Source: Typha latifolia
Taxonomy: Eukaryota > Streptophyta > Magnoliopsida > Poales > Typhaceae
DNA length: 64,000 bases
Direction: 5' to 3'
Assembly (NCBI GenBank): GCA_019914945.1
Contig: CM034110.1
Coordinates: forward strand, 6,589,808 to 6,653,807
Shown here in pieces: positions 50,238 through 63,692 of the stretch. The translations under genes were made by a program, and so were the position numbers. Numbering within the stretch: position 1 is the stretch's first letter; every line of letters starts with the position of its first letter. Below the pieces are notes generated by a model. That model was not told the origin of the DNA and did no database searches. It was given only the letters and a program-made list of their open reading frames with translations.

Positions 50238-52985
50238 CTACTTGATGTACTGAGAGAGCCACTTGAAACCGTCGCCGTAGCCCATCTTGCGGACAATGCT
50301 GCACATGAAGACCTCGAGGGGGCGGACGTTGGAGTCCGCGAGGTTAACTTTGCCTTTGCCAGTGGTGAAGTTGCTTAGACCCAAGTGGTAGCGCAACTCG
50401 TCCTCAGATGCAGCATATGGGATGTCAATCTTGTTACCTAGGATAAGGAAGGGAACATTTGCCAGCGCATCATCTGACAAGAGTGCATCAAGCTCCTTCT
50501 TTGACTCTGCAAACCTCTCCTTGTCAAAAGCATCCACTAGGTATACCACGGCATCCACCTGATTTAAAAAAAAAGTGCTTAAACATTTAAAAACCATCAT
50601 CTAACCTACACAACAGCATTACCAATGCAACATTTGAGTCAAGATAAGAAGATAAACATGCATGTAGAGCACCTAGCAAAGTCATATAGCACATATAAAC
50701 CACTCAAGATGGACTAAAATTGCCTATACTGATGCAAATGACTGCGCAGATTACTTGCTGGGATTACATTAGCATCGAGAGGATATTATTCAAACAATTA
50801 CATTGGTCTCATAGCTTGAATATATAGAGCTATAAAGCAAACCATTTAAATTTCCCACCCATCATTCCCAGTTAGAAAATTGGATTAACCTAAAACATGC
50901 AAATAATTAGAACCTTCCATTAGTTATGTTTAAAGTCTCCAATCTTGGTGAAGCTTATTACATCTAGTAGGCAACTTCATCCTGAAGTTTTCACATTGTG
51001 AAGCTGAGGTATTTATCCAGGTATTGACAGCTCCCACTGGCAGAAAACTAACGAAGATAATTTTGAAATTTGAAATGAAGTGACAAATAGGACTACATCA
51101 AATAAGATGGTCATTTGAAGAATTCAGTGTTGGGTCTAGGTCTGTCAGCTTTAGCTGATAGTATTTAGCTAGTAGGTAAAAGAAAATCATTCATCAGGAA
51201 TTCCTAAAAACCACATAAATCATGTTGATCTAACAAAAACACATGGCACAATTTTTGCAGTGAAATTGATAGCCCACAACCAAAACCATAAAGTCATTCA
51301 GAAGGTCTGAACCGAGCTGAAAGCTCTATGATCCACCCTTGAAATTGATGCTACAAGCCACTCATTCTTATTATCATGAAAACAACACCATGTTATCCTT
51401 GCAAGTTAGTTAGTAAGACTAATAAGTACATAGACAATAATACATAAGTTTATGTACAACAAGAAAAGAAATTGTCACAGCTAATAACTTAGAATAGTAT
51501 AAAAGAGCTTAAATAGGAATCTAAAAAACTAATATCACTTAAGTGGAAGTTATATCGTGAGAATTTTCAAGCAATTAATGTGTCAACGCAATTGCAAACT
51601 CCCAAATGGAAAGAGAGATAAGGACACATCTTTTAAATAATGCGAGTTCGCGTGTTCAACATGCAGAAAGACAGACTTTGATAGAGGTGATAATTGATAA
51701 AGTGACATGAAGCACTTGGTAAGTTAAATGCCTAGACGATCAGAACAAACATGACCAGAAGTGGTGACTGAAATGGAATTGCCTATACAATCCATCTATT
51801 CGAAGGTAACAAGGAGTTAAAGCACCACATAAACAAAAGCCTACAAGATAACAAAACAACTTAGATAGACTACTATAGCTCATGGTGGCACACAGATTCA
51901 AACATGACGTTTGACTTTCAAATGCTTTTCACAGGTCTCTACTAGGAGAAATTTTGCAATCCAAAATAAAAGTTTGTTGTATCTGGAAGATTATGAACCA
52001 CTAAAATATTGGAACAATTAACCCAATCATGTTATTGTCAGAAAATTAGAAGGGTCCTTTCACCAATATCATTTGATAGAAGCCTCAACAGAAGTAGAAG
52101 GGGGCAAAGGAAAAGATAGAATTCAATCCTTCAAGAGACCAGAACAGAATTTAACAACCATCACAAGGGATTTGAAGATATGTAATAAACTAATAACAGT
52201 AAATCTTGCAGGAAAAGAAACAATTATCTCAACATCTAATGGATCAAATCACCAAAATTCAAGGAAAAACATTTGAAACAGAGAAGCATACCTTTATATG
52301 TGCATACGACATGTGGTAAAGTGTATGATTTAAAGTTACTTGAGACAATACTATCCAGAGCTGCTAGAAATTCCATTTTTAACAAATAAATGGAAAGACA
52401 GGAAAGGTACAAAACAATGTGACGATGCAAAGCTTTCCCATGAACATGGGAAGCTTCCAAAGATTCCCATACCAAATGCGTAAAATGGTGCCTTCTGACA
52501 AAACAAACGACAAATACACTAAAACGAGAAGAAATGAAAGAGAACTAAATCAAACGACAAATACACTAAATATACCTTGGCATAGTAATCCTTCCAGACA
52601 CGGCGAGCTATCTGATGGCCTCCCAAATCAAACGCCTTGAACTTGATCTTGCCGATGCTTAGCTCCTCTGACGTCGGGTATTGCGTCGGCTGGTGCTGCA
52701 CCAATCTCTGCGCATATATCAAAATGCAACATAATTCAGATAGCCAAAAAATCAATTGATTCGACCAGGAACAATCGAGAAAGCACCCATCTTTCCACGA
52801 ACCAAAAGAAATCCCAAGATCGAAAATTTTGTATAAATTAAAAAAAAATTCTAGACCTCATCTTTCAGCATATGAAGCAGCGTGGTCTTCCCAGCATTAT
52901 CAAGGCCCAGGAACAAGATCTTCGCCTCCTTCTGCCACAAACCCAGAGAGGCGAGGACACCGTAGAACCAATCGACTAGAAACAT
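50238..52985 (-). CDS. SAR1: SAR1, COPII small GTPase
   Basis: When GDP is exchanged for GTP by Sec12 at the ER membrane, SAR1 inserts its N-terminal helix and recruits Sec23/24 to bud COPII vesicles. Coding exons: 52857-52985, 52576-52707, 50238-50558, giving 193 aa, the family's usual length. Visible motifs: N-terminal [18 protein letters not shown] (amphipathic helix); G1 GLDNAGKTT (27-35); switch [11 protein letters not shown]3 DLGGH (70-74) with the conserved H74; G4 NKID (129-132); C-terminal [20 protein letters not shown]. Every hallmark is intact. Start choice is certain because the N-terminus is invariant in the family. Introns are 149 bp and 2.0 kb. The 5' leader contains a long CT tract. 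Plants have several near-identical SAR1 genes, so the paralogue cannot be named. Confidence 0.97.
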
Positions 52986-53114
52986 CTTTCTCCCAAAGGA
53001 ATTCGCGCAGATTCGACGCGCCTGCCGCCAAATCTTACCGGATCTGGCAGGAATCGAATCCCAAATCTCAAATCCGATGACCGGAAATCGGCTCAGCCTC
53101 CGGCGACGCAGCCC

Positions 53115-53115
<1 letters not shown>

Positions 53116-53159
<44 letters not shown>
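53116..53159. repeat. (AG/CT)22 microsatellite in the SAR1 leader or promoter
   Basis: A 44-bp uninterrupted run, reading CTCTCT on the SAR1 strand, 131-174 bp upstream of the ATG. GA/CT tracts near plant start sites can bind BPC GAGA-binding factors. Confidence 0.95.
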
Positions 53160-53162
<3 letters not shown>

Positions 53163-53308
53163 GGAGTTAAACGATTTTGAGACGGAGATCAATAAATGCG
53201 AGAGAAAGAGAGATGACGTGGAGTTGATGTGGTTAGTCTACGTTCGCTGGGGTGCTTCCGTGGTAGGTGAGCTCTAAGGTAACCGGGATGACTGAATGCT
53301 CGGGGCTG

Positions 53309-53688
53309 CCGAGAGTTTTTGACTAAACCACATCTATTCTATTTTATTTTTTATCAAAATAAGTTGTTATTTAAATTTATTATTAAATAAAATCTAATTT
53401 ATTTACGCCCTACTAAAAATACTAAAAATGTTGAACCGATCGACATTTTTATCGTGGAATAATTTTTTGTCCTAACTACTAAAAGACTAAATTAAAAAAA
53501 ATTATATACATAAAACACTTATCAGTTTAGTGTTTTAGAATCAGATAAAATTACTGAATTAATTAGTATTTTGGTCGAGAAAAAAATATTGTTCGGTTTA
53601 ATATTTTTATTAGGGTCGCAGTGAATTAGAAGAGCAGTCTATTTTAATATAAAAAATTGTAACAAGGCTAGTTTGGTCAAAAACTCGG
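53309..53688. mobile_element. MITE with GTTTGGTCAAAAACTCGG ends
   Basis: The left end CCGAGAGTTTTTGACTAAAC inverts the right end GTTTGGTCAAAAACTCGG. The interior is AT-rich with no open frame. The same end sequence borders the insertion at 33870-34575, so the window holds two members of one family. The flanking duplication is unclear. Confidence 0.65.
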
Positions 53689-54824
53689 CTGGGGATTTCT
53701 GTGGGAGTAATGGAAGTGACCGGCTGTAGCGATGTAGCTTGGGGGAGATTCCGGTTTTCTCACAAGGATGGCGAGGTGGCGACCATTTGACTACAATACG
53801 CCACGTTTGATTGAAGAATAACCATCATTCATGAATTCGAGATTTCTATTTATTATCATTTGTAGCCAAACACTATTAATTCTAGTATAATTAAATACTT
53901 ACGTTTAATATTCTCATAGATACTGGACTTCTTATCTTTATTTTTTAGACCATCTAAATGAATATTGTAACCAAATACTAAAAAATATAAAACTCTTCTT
54001 AATCATAAATATAAAAAAAAATAAGTATATAAAGTGAAATGTTAAGACTTAACAGCACTGTAGTATAAACCTATAAGGTGACGGCTGACTGTATAAAATA
54101 TACTTTAAATATTAAGTTTAAAGGGTGGATTAGTCAGGTAAATAACTTTCCTAGTTTGAGGGAGTCCTGCAAGACAGCATATTTGGCAGCCGACGATTGG
54201 ATAATTAATAAGCAGGAGACTCCTGCAGCCCGGAAAGTGCAGAAGATCTACTACTCACCAGCCACAGGCAGAGGTTTGTAGGTTACTGGTCCCGGAGGAA
54301 GACTTCTTCAACTTCAGCCACCAAAAAATTTAATAAAAATTTTAAAAAAAAAAATTCTTCAGGTGAAGGGTTTCAATTCTAGTAGTTAAAGACTGTAGCT
54401 TAAAAGTCCATAGCTTTAAATACAGAAACAACATCATTGGCTACTCGTGCTAACGTGGCGTACTGGCCACATTGATAGCATAAACAATTATGATACTCTT
54501 TAAATATTAATAATGAAATGATCCCTTTTACCCCATGTAAATACTTAAAAACAAAACTCATAGAGTGAATCAATAGTTGAGCAAACTAATATGACATGTG
54601 TGACTTCACTCCTCAAAATTCTGAAGGACCCAATATGAAGTAGTATCTGAAGGATAAGAAGAAACAGAATGGTGACCATCTTTCCAGAATTAGGTGCAGC
54701 AGCAGTAACTACTTGTGATCACTGGTGGCTGACCTCGTCGCTTGTGTATAACATACAGGCTCCTTGATGTAGAAAAGGGTATTGGAGAAGGCTTTCTTAG
54801 GATTATTAAGCTTTATCTGCCTTT

Positions 54825-57800
54825 CTAAACTGCAACTGGTTCGTTCACTGAATTAGGCGCACCGGCATTGACCTGCCAGAAAAGAGAAACGGGTTTGCTC
54901 ACTGTAAGCAGCATATTTCATGCACAAACGGATTTTCTGTAGGTGGCATAAAGAATATTTCTGAAAGATAATTTCACATTTTTCAATCTAATGCCAAAGA
55001 AAAAGGATCAAAAAGGTGCCACCATGAATAATTTTAGTTGATTGGCATAACTAGAATAGAATTAAGGCAGAGTGCAGTAATTAATTAGTGATTACTATGA
55101 AGTGTCAATCCATAGCAGTGTTCCTTCTAGGGGGGCTTAAGGAGAAAACTAACAGAAAAAGGTAGAACTATTCTGCTTTTGAAGAAAATAAAACTGGATA
55201 ATTTTGATTAATCAGTAAAACATGATCTTTTAGTACATACATTCTTTTGACATGTACTTAAAATCTTACGTAAGAAAGGGCATCATAGTGCATGAGACTT
55301 CCGTCAATATGAGGTCAAGAGGACAATATTTATATAGTCTGTGCATCAATGGAGAAACAAAGAATATTGCACAGATATGACTTAAACAACTTGTAAACCA
55401 TACCACTTCCCCATGTAAGTTCATTTATCACTGATAACATGGTTTTATGAGAAAAAACAGTTTACATCATAAATGCTAAATTATCTCTATCTTTGTGAGA
55501 TGATTTATCAACAATAAACAATTAACTTAATGAACTACAAAAAGGCTACCTTTGCAGATTTGAAGAGTTCATCAAGAACCTCAGATAAGGTTGGATGTGC
55601 ATGCACAGCAAGTTTTATGTCCTGCAGGAAGAAATAACATCAGACTAATTAGGACAGGAGCCAATAGTTCTTTAGACTAGTTTTCACCTCTTAAAAGTAA
55701 ACGAACTCAGTTAGGGACCTTGTCTGGAAAAAAAGAACTGTTGGTTATAAACCTTTTTGTGACATAAAATGACAATAAATGGTGGTGGAAGGAGCTCTAC
55801 ATGCCATGTCTTACTTCAAATATTACCTCAACTTTGAGGAGAAAAGCAAAATACGTATTCTTTTACAAGACATTAATGACTTCCAAGTTCCAATTTGTAT
55901 GGTTATATTTGAGACATTTCCAACAAGACAACTCAGGCCTCGGTTAGTAAATGGAAAAGGAAACCGGTGATGATGGATAGTGGTTTACTTAAATCCATAC
56001 ATATTTGAAGGTACCCATGATTGACATTGTGGAGAGGTCAGATAAGTGTAAAAGTTAGCTCGGATAAAATATGTTTTGCTGTAAAATACTGATATTGTCC
56101 TGTAGAAAGAAGAGAATAGGACAAGGTTAAGGGTATTGCCATAAATGGTTATAACATGTTTTCATTATATGAGATCTTTATAACTTACCCATCCCAAGAG
56201 TTCAGAAAATCAAATAGCAAGTTACCTCCTTTGATCAGAATTGTCACCATTTGGAGAGGTTCATCTGGCTGTTATTAACCTATAAGTGAGGGCTTATGGA
56301 ATAGCCTCCTCAGCATTCAGAGATTTTGTTGCTCTAATTCTTTCATGAAAACTTGGACAAATTACTAAATATTATACACCATTTCAGTATTTGCAATGCA
56401 TGACAATAACAAAAAAAGAGAACACAAGAAAAAAGATGGGTTTCAAAAGTAAAACAATCGTTGGTTTTTTTTTCTTCCATGGAAATTGTTGTGTTTGGCA
56501 GTATTTCAAGATATGAGGTACATTTAACAGCAGTCCTTGAATGAGGTCACACATAATCACCTGTACACGTGTTCCCAATGCTATTGCGTTTGAAGCCTCA
56601 TGGATAAGGTCAGCAGCATGCAAACCCAGAATGTGGACTCCAAGAATCTCTCCAGTGTCAGGCCTGTAAATTAACTGCATCAAAAGAAAAGGAGATGTAC
56701 TCCAAAGTTATTCCATGCAAGAAGTTGAGTTTGCAGTCTTGAATCATCACAGGTTAAAAGTTAATGGCAATGTTTTAGTGTCTGTAGACATATATAGGAA
56801 AGGAATTGGCAGTCGGCTAACTGAGACTTAATATCATATACCTTGAAATGTATAGATGAACCAAAAAGCTATTCAAGTTTCCATAGAAAGAATGGGAGAG
56901 ACCTTTTCCAGAGACAAGTTTGCAATAACATAAAGATATGGAAAGGTCACCTTGGCAAGCCCTTCCCCTTCATTTTCTGCTAGAGCCTTTGTGTTAGCTT
57001 TAAAACTCGTCTTAGCAACGCTTATATCAAATCCCTCCCTTTCCGCCTTTTCCCTTGCTTGGGGCTGTAAAAGAGCTCAGCATAAATATATCAAAAGAAT
57101 TACATACCTATCAAGATATGAATTAGAAAAACAAGACAATTCTATTACAAAATAAACAGATGGAGGAGAATCGAAACTAGATTTCACCTAATGCTAAAGA
57201 AAGAATCATGAAATTAACTAGAATTAATAAAGGAATATTTACATAATTGTCATTAAAAAATTTCAAAAGATCATAAAAATCACTATATTTTTTTAAATAT
57301 CGTAATTACCACAGATATTTATGTACTCTTTCAAAAATGTCATTCTGTTAGTACAATTTAACTTATCACAACTAAAACTGAATTTAGATTTAAAAAAAAG
57401 ACCTTTCTGCCTTATATGAAATATTAAAAAACAGTTCAAAAAATATCTAATACTTTTACCCACTATCATGGTATAAAAACATATCTTTTATTATGCAAGA
57501 TAAAAATCGTTGATGAATATTTTACATTATAAACTGCAAGAAAGAAGGGCATTTTAGTCATTTATATATGTTTGTTAATTTTAACAATTTGTTAGAAATA
57601 TTTTGTTAAAACTAACCATAATGGTAATTCGCAAAGAGTCAAAAAATTTAGCGGCAATTCTGATATTTTAAAGAATGTAATGGCATTTATGATATTTTTA
57701 AAGTTTTTGGTGGCAAATATGTAAAAGAACCCATTAATATAATACTTCAATATAGAACCACTTTAGCAAGAATTGGCATTGCTGTCCTGAATGGTACTTG

Positions 57801-60800
57801 AATCCATAGAAAACTTTGAATATGGAATATTCTCTTCATCTTTGTATTCATTCTTAATCACCTCGGCACTAATGGCTAAAAGGGCAACTGAGCTATTACA
57901 CTTACTAGAAGTAAAGTTCAGCATGACGTGAATAGCAATCTAAATATTGAATCCAGCAGAGAACAAAAGATGAATCTACACATTGACAAAGTAAGTCCTA
58001 ACAAAAGTTCTGAACTTACCTCAGTGAGTCCAACCATACTGATCTCAGGGTGGGTGAAACAGGCAGCTGGGATGCTTAAATGATTTAGCACATTATTGCT
58101 CCCACAAAGTTGCTCAACAACTATATTATGAGACCATAAAATATCATGATCAGATCACTTTGCAAACATAGCGGACGCAAACGTTCTAGAAAATATTATG
58201 GAAAAACATACCTGAGATCCCTTGTGCACTAGCAGCATGAGCAAGCATCAATTTGCCATTGGCATCTCCAATGCAATATAAATGGGGGACCTGCACAAAT
58301 TTATGCAGGCAATTTATGACTAGACATGCTGAGCATGAGTTACTAATTCAGAACAAAAGTTAAAGGTGAATCACACTAATTGACAGTTTGCACTGACCAA
58401 CATATAAAGGGCCATATTCAGTGTTAAAAGTAAAGGACTGACCAGATTCCCGTTCACATCCATAACTTGCATTCGCTCATCAACTGGCACAAAACCACGC
58501 TGTGTTATGACATCTATCTGGAGATAAAGCACATTAGTTATACAATCCTTCAAATGTACAAGTCCTTCTGATAGTTAACAGCTTTCATTGCTCACATTTT
58601 CTAAGCCAAGTCCTTTTGTGTTTGGAGCCCTTCCAGTTGCTATAAGGGCTGCATCTACCTGCAAAAATCAAATTATATATGACACATAGTATAGCATAAG
58701 ATATGCAAGTATAGACCCTTGTAAACCAATAAATCAAAATATATATAAACCAACAAATTATTTGAGTATAAACACGTAAGGCATGCATGTACATGCAGAT
58801 ATCATGCACAGGAAAGATGTCCACATATTACCTTGCAATGCAAATAAAAGACATGGTATGGCATGATACTTTTTTTTCTCTTTGATGTTATCAGAAATTC
58901 TAACAGGAAAATGTATTTTCTTGTCTGGAAATTCAGAATTGTAGTTCAGTCATCTTGTGCTTGTCCTTGCAGAAGACGCATTTTAACCATGTCTTTGGTG
59001 AATAGTAAATCACTTAATTGACAAGCTTTTTGCTTGCCTTAGAATCAACTCAAATGGAATAATTTATAGGACTTCCATTCGAGATAAAAATAAGAAGTCT
59101 GATTTGGTTGCTGCTGTTGCTGTCATCAAGCTGGCCAGATGTAGAACTTTTCTATGGCGAGACCAATACTGTTCTACAAGGCAAGAATGCCACCAGAAAT
59201 AAAACATGCATCACCCCCTCCATCTTCTTTAGGCAGAATGATCTAAGTCTAAGAGAGGGGAGGCTCTTTCTTTTACTGAGCCCTGGCCATGCCGGTGATC
59301 ATGTCAGGATTGAATTTGTGCCGACAGCAACCAAGCAATTGACTGCTCAAGGTATAGAACAAACCAATACTTCAAGTGAAAATGGCGTGATCAATTTAAA
59401 CTCAATAACATCTCCAGCATATCACAATTCATTTTAACGATCATATATGTTCCTACTCTAATTGGTTGGCATTGTTCATTTCATTTTTAAGGGACTTGTT
59501 CCTTTTGAGTTTTAAACTGCATTAACATATTACCAATAGAATTTGTTGACTTATTGCTTCAATTATTAAAAATATTGTAACTGCAACAACTTAGTTCTAC
59601 TAACTAGGGTCCCGCTAATTACTGAAAAGAAGAGTGGCTTATCCAGCTTATCAAGATGAATACAGATGCAAATAATGACTATTACTCAATTTTTATATGG
59701 TTGGAAGAAACTTTTAGAAACCTAGAATATTGTATTATTGTATGTATCCTCACAATTGCCGTGGAAGTAGATAGTTCAAAAAGGTCAACACTAAGTTTAT
59801 AAGCCCTCCATCTTTGTCTTTGTATTAGCATAACTTCTAAACATCCATTTCTTATCTCAATGCCAACCATTCACCAGAATATTTTTAAAATCTCACATAT
59901 ATCCAAATGGTTCATTTCCAGCAGTTAAGTAGTTCTTAAAGTTGGAAGTGACCAAATGATAAAATGGCAAACTAGTACCAGAAGCAACTTAATGTGTAAA
60001 TATGAATCGAAGATAATTCACCTCTAGAGTGTCTTTAAGCTCCTTTGTCTTAGCATCAATAAGCTCAATAAGGACAGGTTTTCCATCCTTTGCTGGAGTA
60101 ATCTACAAAATACAGACATGAAGATATATAAAAAGAATCTGAAAAATTCTGGATTACATTACAAGTGACAGTGATAGGTAACATTAACAATTCAAAGCTA
60201 ACCTTTTTTGCAAAGACACCAGTATGATAATCAATTTTTCGAGGATTAATAAGAATTCTCTGGGCCAATTTTCCAATCTCAGGATCAAAACCAGGCATTA
60301 GTTGATCAAGAGCTTCAACAAAAGTAACCTGTCAAGCCAAAGTTATGCAAGCTGAGAAAAATGTGGAACTAATGCAATTGGCACAACTGTGCCTAATCAG
60401 GTCACAAAATATGTCCCAATTTGCATGTCAGAGGTAATATGCCCATCATGGACCAGCTTTTGATGTCCTTATCTTCTACACTACTAGTAGGTGCATTAAT
60501 TTATTCCAATTTTAGAAAAAAAAAAAACTCCCACCTGTATTACAGATAAAACTTCTTGTTTGTGACACTTGAAACGGCAGAACCACATGGTAATCCAAAA
60601 AAATAAAAAAATAAAAGTGAATATGCCTTCAGATGATCCAAAACTTACTTAATACCACATAAGCTGTAAAACAGTAGAATAACAGGTCATATTGACTTCT
60701 TTACTGGAATATGGTCCTAAAAACTGCAAAGAAGATTATCGAACTAAATGTATCGGCAATTGATAGTTGTGATGGTATCAGGCTATCAGCAATACAGAAT

Positions 60801-63692
60801 GTTAAGGCAGATCACACAGTTGTTGACGGCTGAGCTAAACATGAAAAGCATATCAGAAGGTTGGAAACTTGGAATAGGACGAACAATGGATGAATTGAAG
60901 TGGTAGGCATGACTTGGGTGAACATGATCCCTCAAGAACAGGAGTGATACAAAAATACAAATTACAAAATTTGCCATGATAAGTAGTACAACTAAATAAA
61001 GGATCTAGGCTAACCACATTTGGAAGCAATTCATCCAACTAGTTTCAAAGATGATTTAACTTACTATAGGTGTCAAAAATAGGATTGTAGTAGAAAAATC
61101 TTACACAGAAGCCCAAAAAAAGGAGGTGTAATATTGCTTTCAGGCATCAAATTAGTTTTTGTTTGGCTAAAATGACATGGAGCAATAAATTGAATACTAT
61201 AGCTCAGAATTATCAGTTTACAATTTTGAAAACTCAAAAAATTATGGTGATTGCTACTGCTTATGTCAACATTCCAGTGATAGAATGTCATTAAGATAGA
61301 AAGAGGGGAACGTATTGCATAATGGAGTAATATGAGAAAATAGAAGTAGGAAAATGACTTCTCTTTATTCTTTACTCCCTCAAGAGGTATGGACAGATCA
61401 ACAGGTGAAGAAGAGAGAGAAATGAAGTTTGGCATACAAAATATGGATAAAGAGATCATTCTTGTGCTAATACTAAGTGGAGCCCATGTGAAGACAAATA
61501 GGTTCAACAACCTGTCCTGCCATGAAATACCCAAGACTTATATAAGGCAACTGTTGCTACCTGTAAAGGAGCAGTTGCTTTTTAATACTAAAAAGGTTGA
61601 CATTGTCAATTATGAATTTATGCCCTTAAGAGCACGCTTTATGCACCCTTTACTTCTTTTAATCAGAACATCAATAATCTAACTGGTATATTGCTACCAA
61701 ATAATGTAACTTCTCTATCACTACGTGTAATGACTGACGACTATGTATCATCACTCTGAATAATTCTTAATATCTCATACTTCTAATGTATATACCATTT
61801 CTATATGCAAAGAGGAACAGAGCAATAATTCTTTGCCATTTTCCCAGGACGTTTATCTAAGGATAAATCTGAAAAATCATTAAATGGAGTAGCCTCCTGT
61901 ATCTTCATAGCTAGAAATTTTACGCTCAGAATGATACCAACTAAGATTAGGAAAGTGCATGCCTATGAAGACAATCATATGCTATGATATGAGCTGATAC
62001 TTTAGTGTGTATATCATTTTCAAGAGGATTAGATTTTATTTTCTGATAAATTTTATCTCACTTGGCAACCCCAAAAATTATAGTTTGAAAAGCTATCTTA
62101 GATTGAAACTATAAAAAAATTCCTTAAACTAGTGTTTACAGGTTTTTATTGTGGCAGCATAATTTGATCACATCTCGAAGATAATACCAAATGTTAGACA
62201 CATAATTACTATCTTAAGATATAATTTACGGTGTACTGTCTTGAGAACATTCATGGGATGGCAGTTGCAAGTTAGAGGTTTCAGTAACTTCTGTCTTTCC
62301 TATTGTACCACCTTGATGATAGATTCATAGATAAAAACAAACTTTAGTACCAAAAGTGGCACATGGTGAGGATCAAATTTATGTACTGCCAAGGAAGGTA
62401 AATGTGAAGAAAAAGTCATACGCTGCAATAAATATCATGAATGAAATGATAATTACATACCTCACTTCCAAGGGCTGTGTACACATCACTAAATTCAAGT
62501 CCAATGTAACCACTTCCTACAATAACTATCCACTCTGGAACCCACTCGAGCTTGAGTGCATGATCGCTTGTAAAAACAGTTTTCCCTACATAATAGCATC
62601 CAATAAGATTTAGTAAATATCAAGATCCCAAGGCTCTATAATCTGTAAGAATGACAGAGTTACTGCAAATCTGGACACGGAAAAGATGGACCAGATATGA
62701 AATCCGGACGGTTACTGCAAATATAGAAACCTACTGGCAAATACCAAGATCCCGAGGCTTTATAATCATATCTTAAGCCTGATAAAGTTACAGCAAACAA
62801 TTTATGATTTGTGAATAGCTTATTAATCACCATTTTTCATCCAACTCTAAGTAGATACCTACAATATGCAAAGACGATTAAGAGTATTTGAACTTAAGCT
62901 ACATGCATTTCAGTCTAGTAATGTCACACACATGGAAGATAAAATAAGACTATATATTTCTTCTTTTTTTCTTTATTTAATAGATCATGAGCTTGTAAGC
63001 TAATTATAGGCTAATTTTTTAAAAATATATAGATTGGATAGCTATATCAACTCTCCCAAAAAGACGGGCTACAATGAGTTTAACTGTGTGCATATCAATA
63101 GAAAATCCCGACCATCCACGGGGGAAATCAAACCCATGACCTTTGTCATGAGTTGATAGAACTCGACCATTGAGCTACAGTTGTGACCTCTATATATAAT
63201 TCTTTAATAGATGTGTCAAAAGTTTTTACAAAACTTACAAAAGAAATAATGCAATTAAGTTTTAAATAAACCTTAAGAAATAAAAGAGCATAGCAAGAAT
63301 TGTTATTAACTATGGTACGTGAAAATTAATCGTATTACACATCACTAGTAGCAGTCAACAGGAAAAGAAATAGATTAGTGAAAAGAAAAAAAATGAATCA
63401 CTGCCGGTATAATTGCAATTGGTAGGCATACAAAGACATATTGGTCATAAAAATCAAGACCTGGAAACTAAATTACCTCAGCACATTTTTATCACCATTA
63501 ACATATCCCGATCCTACAACATGCACATGTAGTACTGATGATGTACAAGAGTAAGGCAAGAAAACAGCAGTTACCATCAATTTCAATGCCATTAGGAACA
63601 AACGGAACAGAGCCAGTTGCAATTATGATGTCCCTAGCAGTGATTTCTTTGTCAGGCAATCCAACATTTCCATATCTAACTTTTTGTGTTCC
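54825..63692 (-). CDS. LPD: Plastid dihydrolipoamide dehydrogenase (E3), 3' part; runs off right edge
   Basis: Flavoprotein that reoxidises dihydrolipoamide with NAD+ in the plastid pyruvate dehydrogenase complex, which feeds fatty-acid synthesis. Twelve visible exons: 63575-63692, 62461-62585, 60203-60328, 60022-60102, 58596-58658, 58443-58517, 58212-58290, 58020-58120, 56951-57064, 56561-56674, 55550-55621, 54825-54872; 371 codons plus stop, all in frame. Seen: [15 protein letters not shown]-binding [53 protein letters not shown] (FAD contact); [19 protein letters not shown]; and [14 protein letters not shown] with the catalytic His-Glu pair. The inserts match plastid LPD1/LPD2 rather than the mitochondrial enzyme. 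The missing roughly 200 residues (transit peptide, FAD fold, redox CxxxxC) lie right of base 64000. Introns hold a MITE and a SINE-like repeat. Confidence 0.93.
57232..57732. mobile_element. Mutator-like MITE in an LPD intron
   Basis: A 501-bp fold-back element between the exons at 56951 and 58020. The ends GG...TTTACAT and ATGTAAA...CCC are inverted, and the arms pair further inward (AGATCATAAAAATCACTATA against TAATGGCATTTATGATAT). Flanks ATTAATAAA (57223-57231) and ATTAATATA (57733-57741) form a 9-bp target duplication with one mismatch. Confidence 0.78.
62950..63190 (-). mobile_element. tRNA-derived SINE-like repeat in an LPD intron
   Basis: On the minus strand the head reads TGTAGCTCAATGG (A box), then about 35 bp later GGGTTTGATTTCCCC (near B box). 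A body and an A/G-rich tail (AAAGAAAAAAAGAAG near 62965) follow. It is polymerase III promoter-like and not a functional tRNA, because no acceptor stem can be built. Confidence 0.5.

Larger units (their letters stand above)
52986..54824. other. Intergenic: SAR1 promoter side and LPD 3' region
   Basis: SAR1 leader with (CT)n, then a MITE at 53309-53688, then AT-rich DNA. The right-hand part (about 54500-54824) should be the 3'UTR of the lipoamide dehydrogenase gene. No supported gene between. Confidence 0.6.

Noticed and set aside
59108..59437. 109-codon plus-strand frame inside an LPD intron
   Set aside because: No known domain. It could be a captured gene fragment, but nothing supports expression or splicing.
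63120..63185. Possible tRNA gene on the minus strand
   Set aside because: A and B boxes resemble tRNA, but stems do not pair and a SINE-like body follows.
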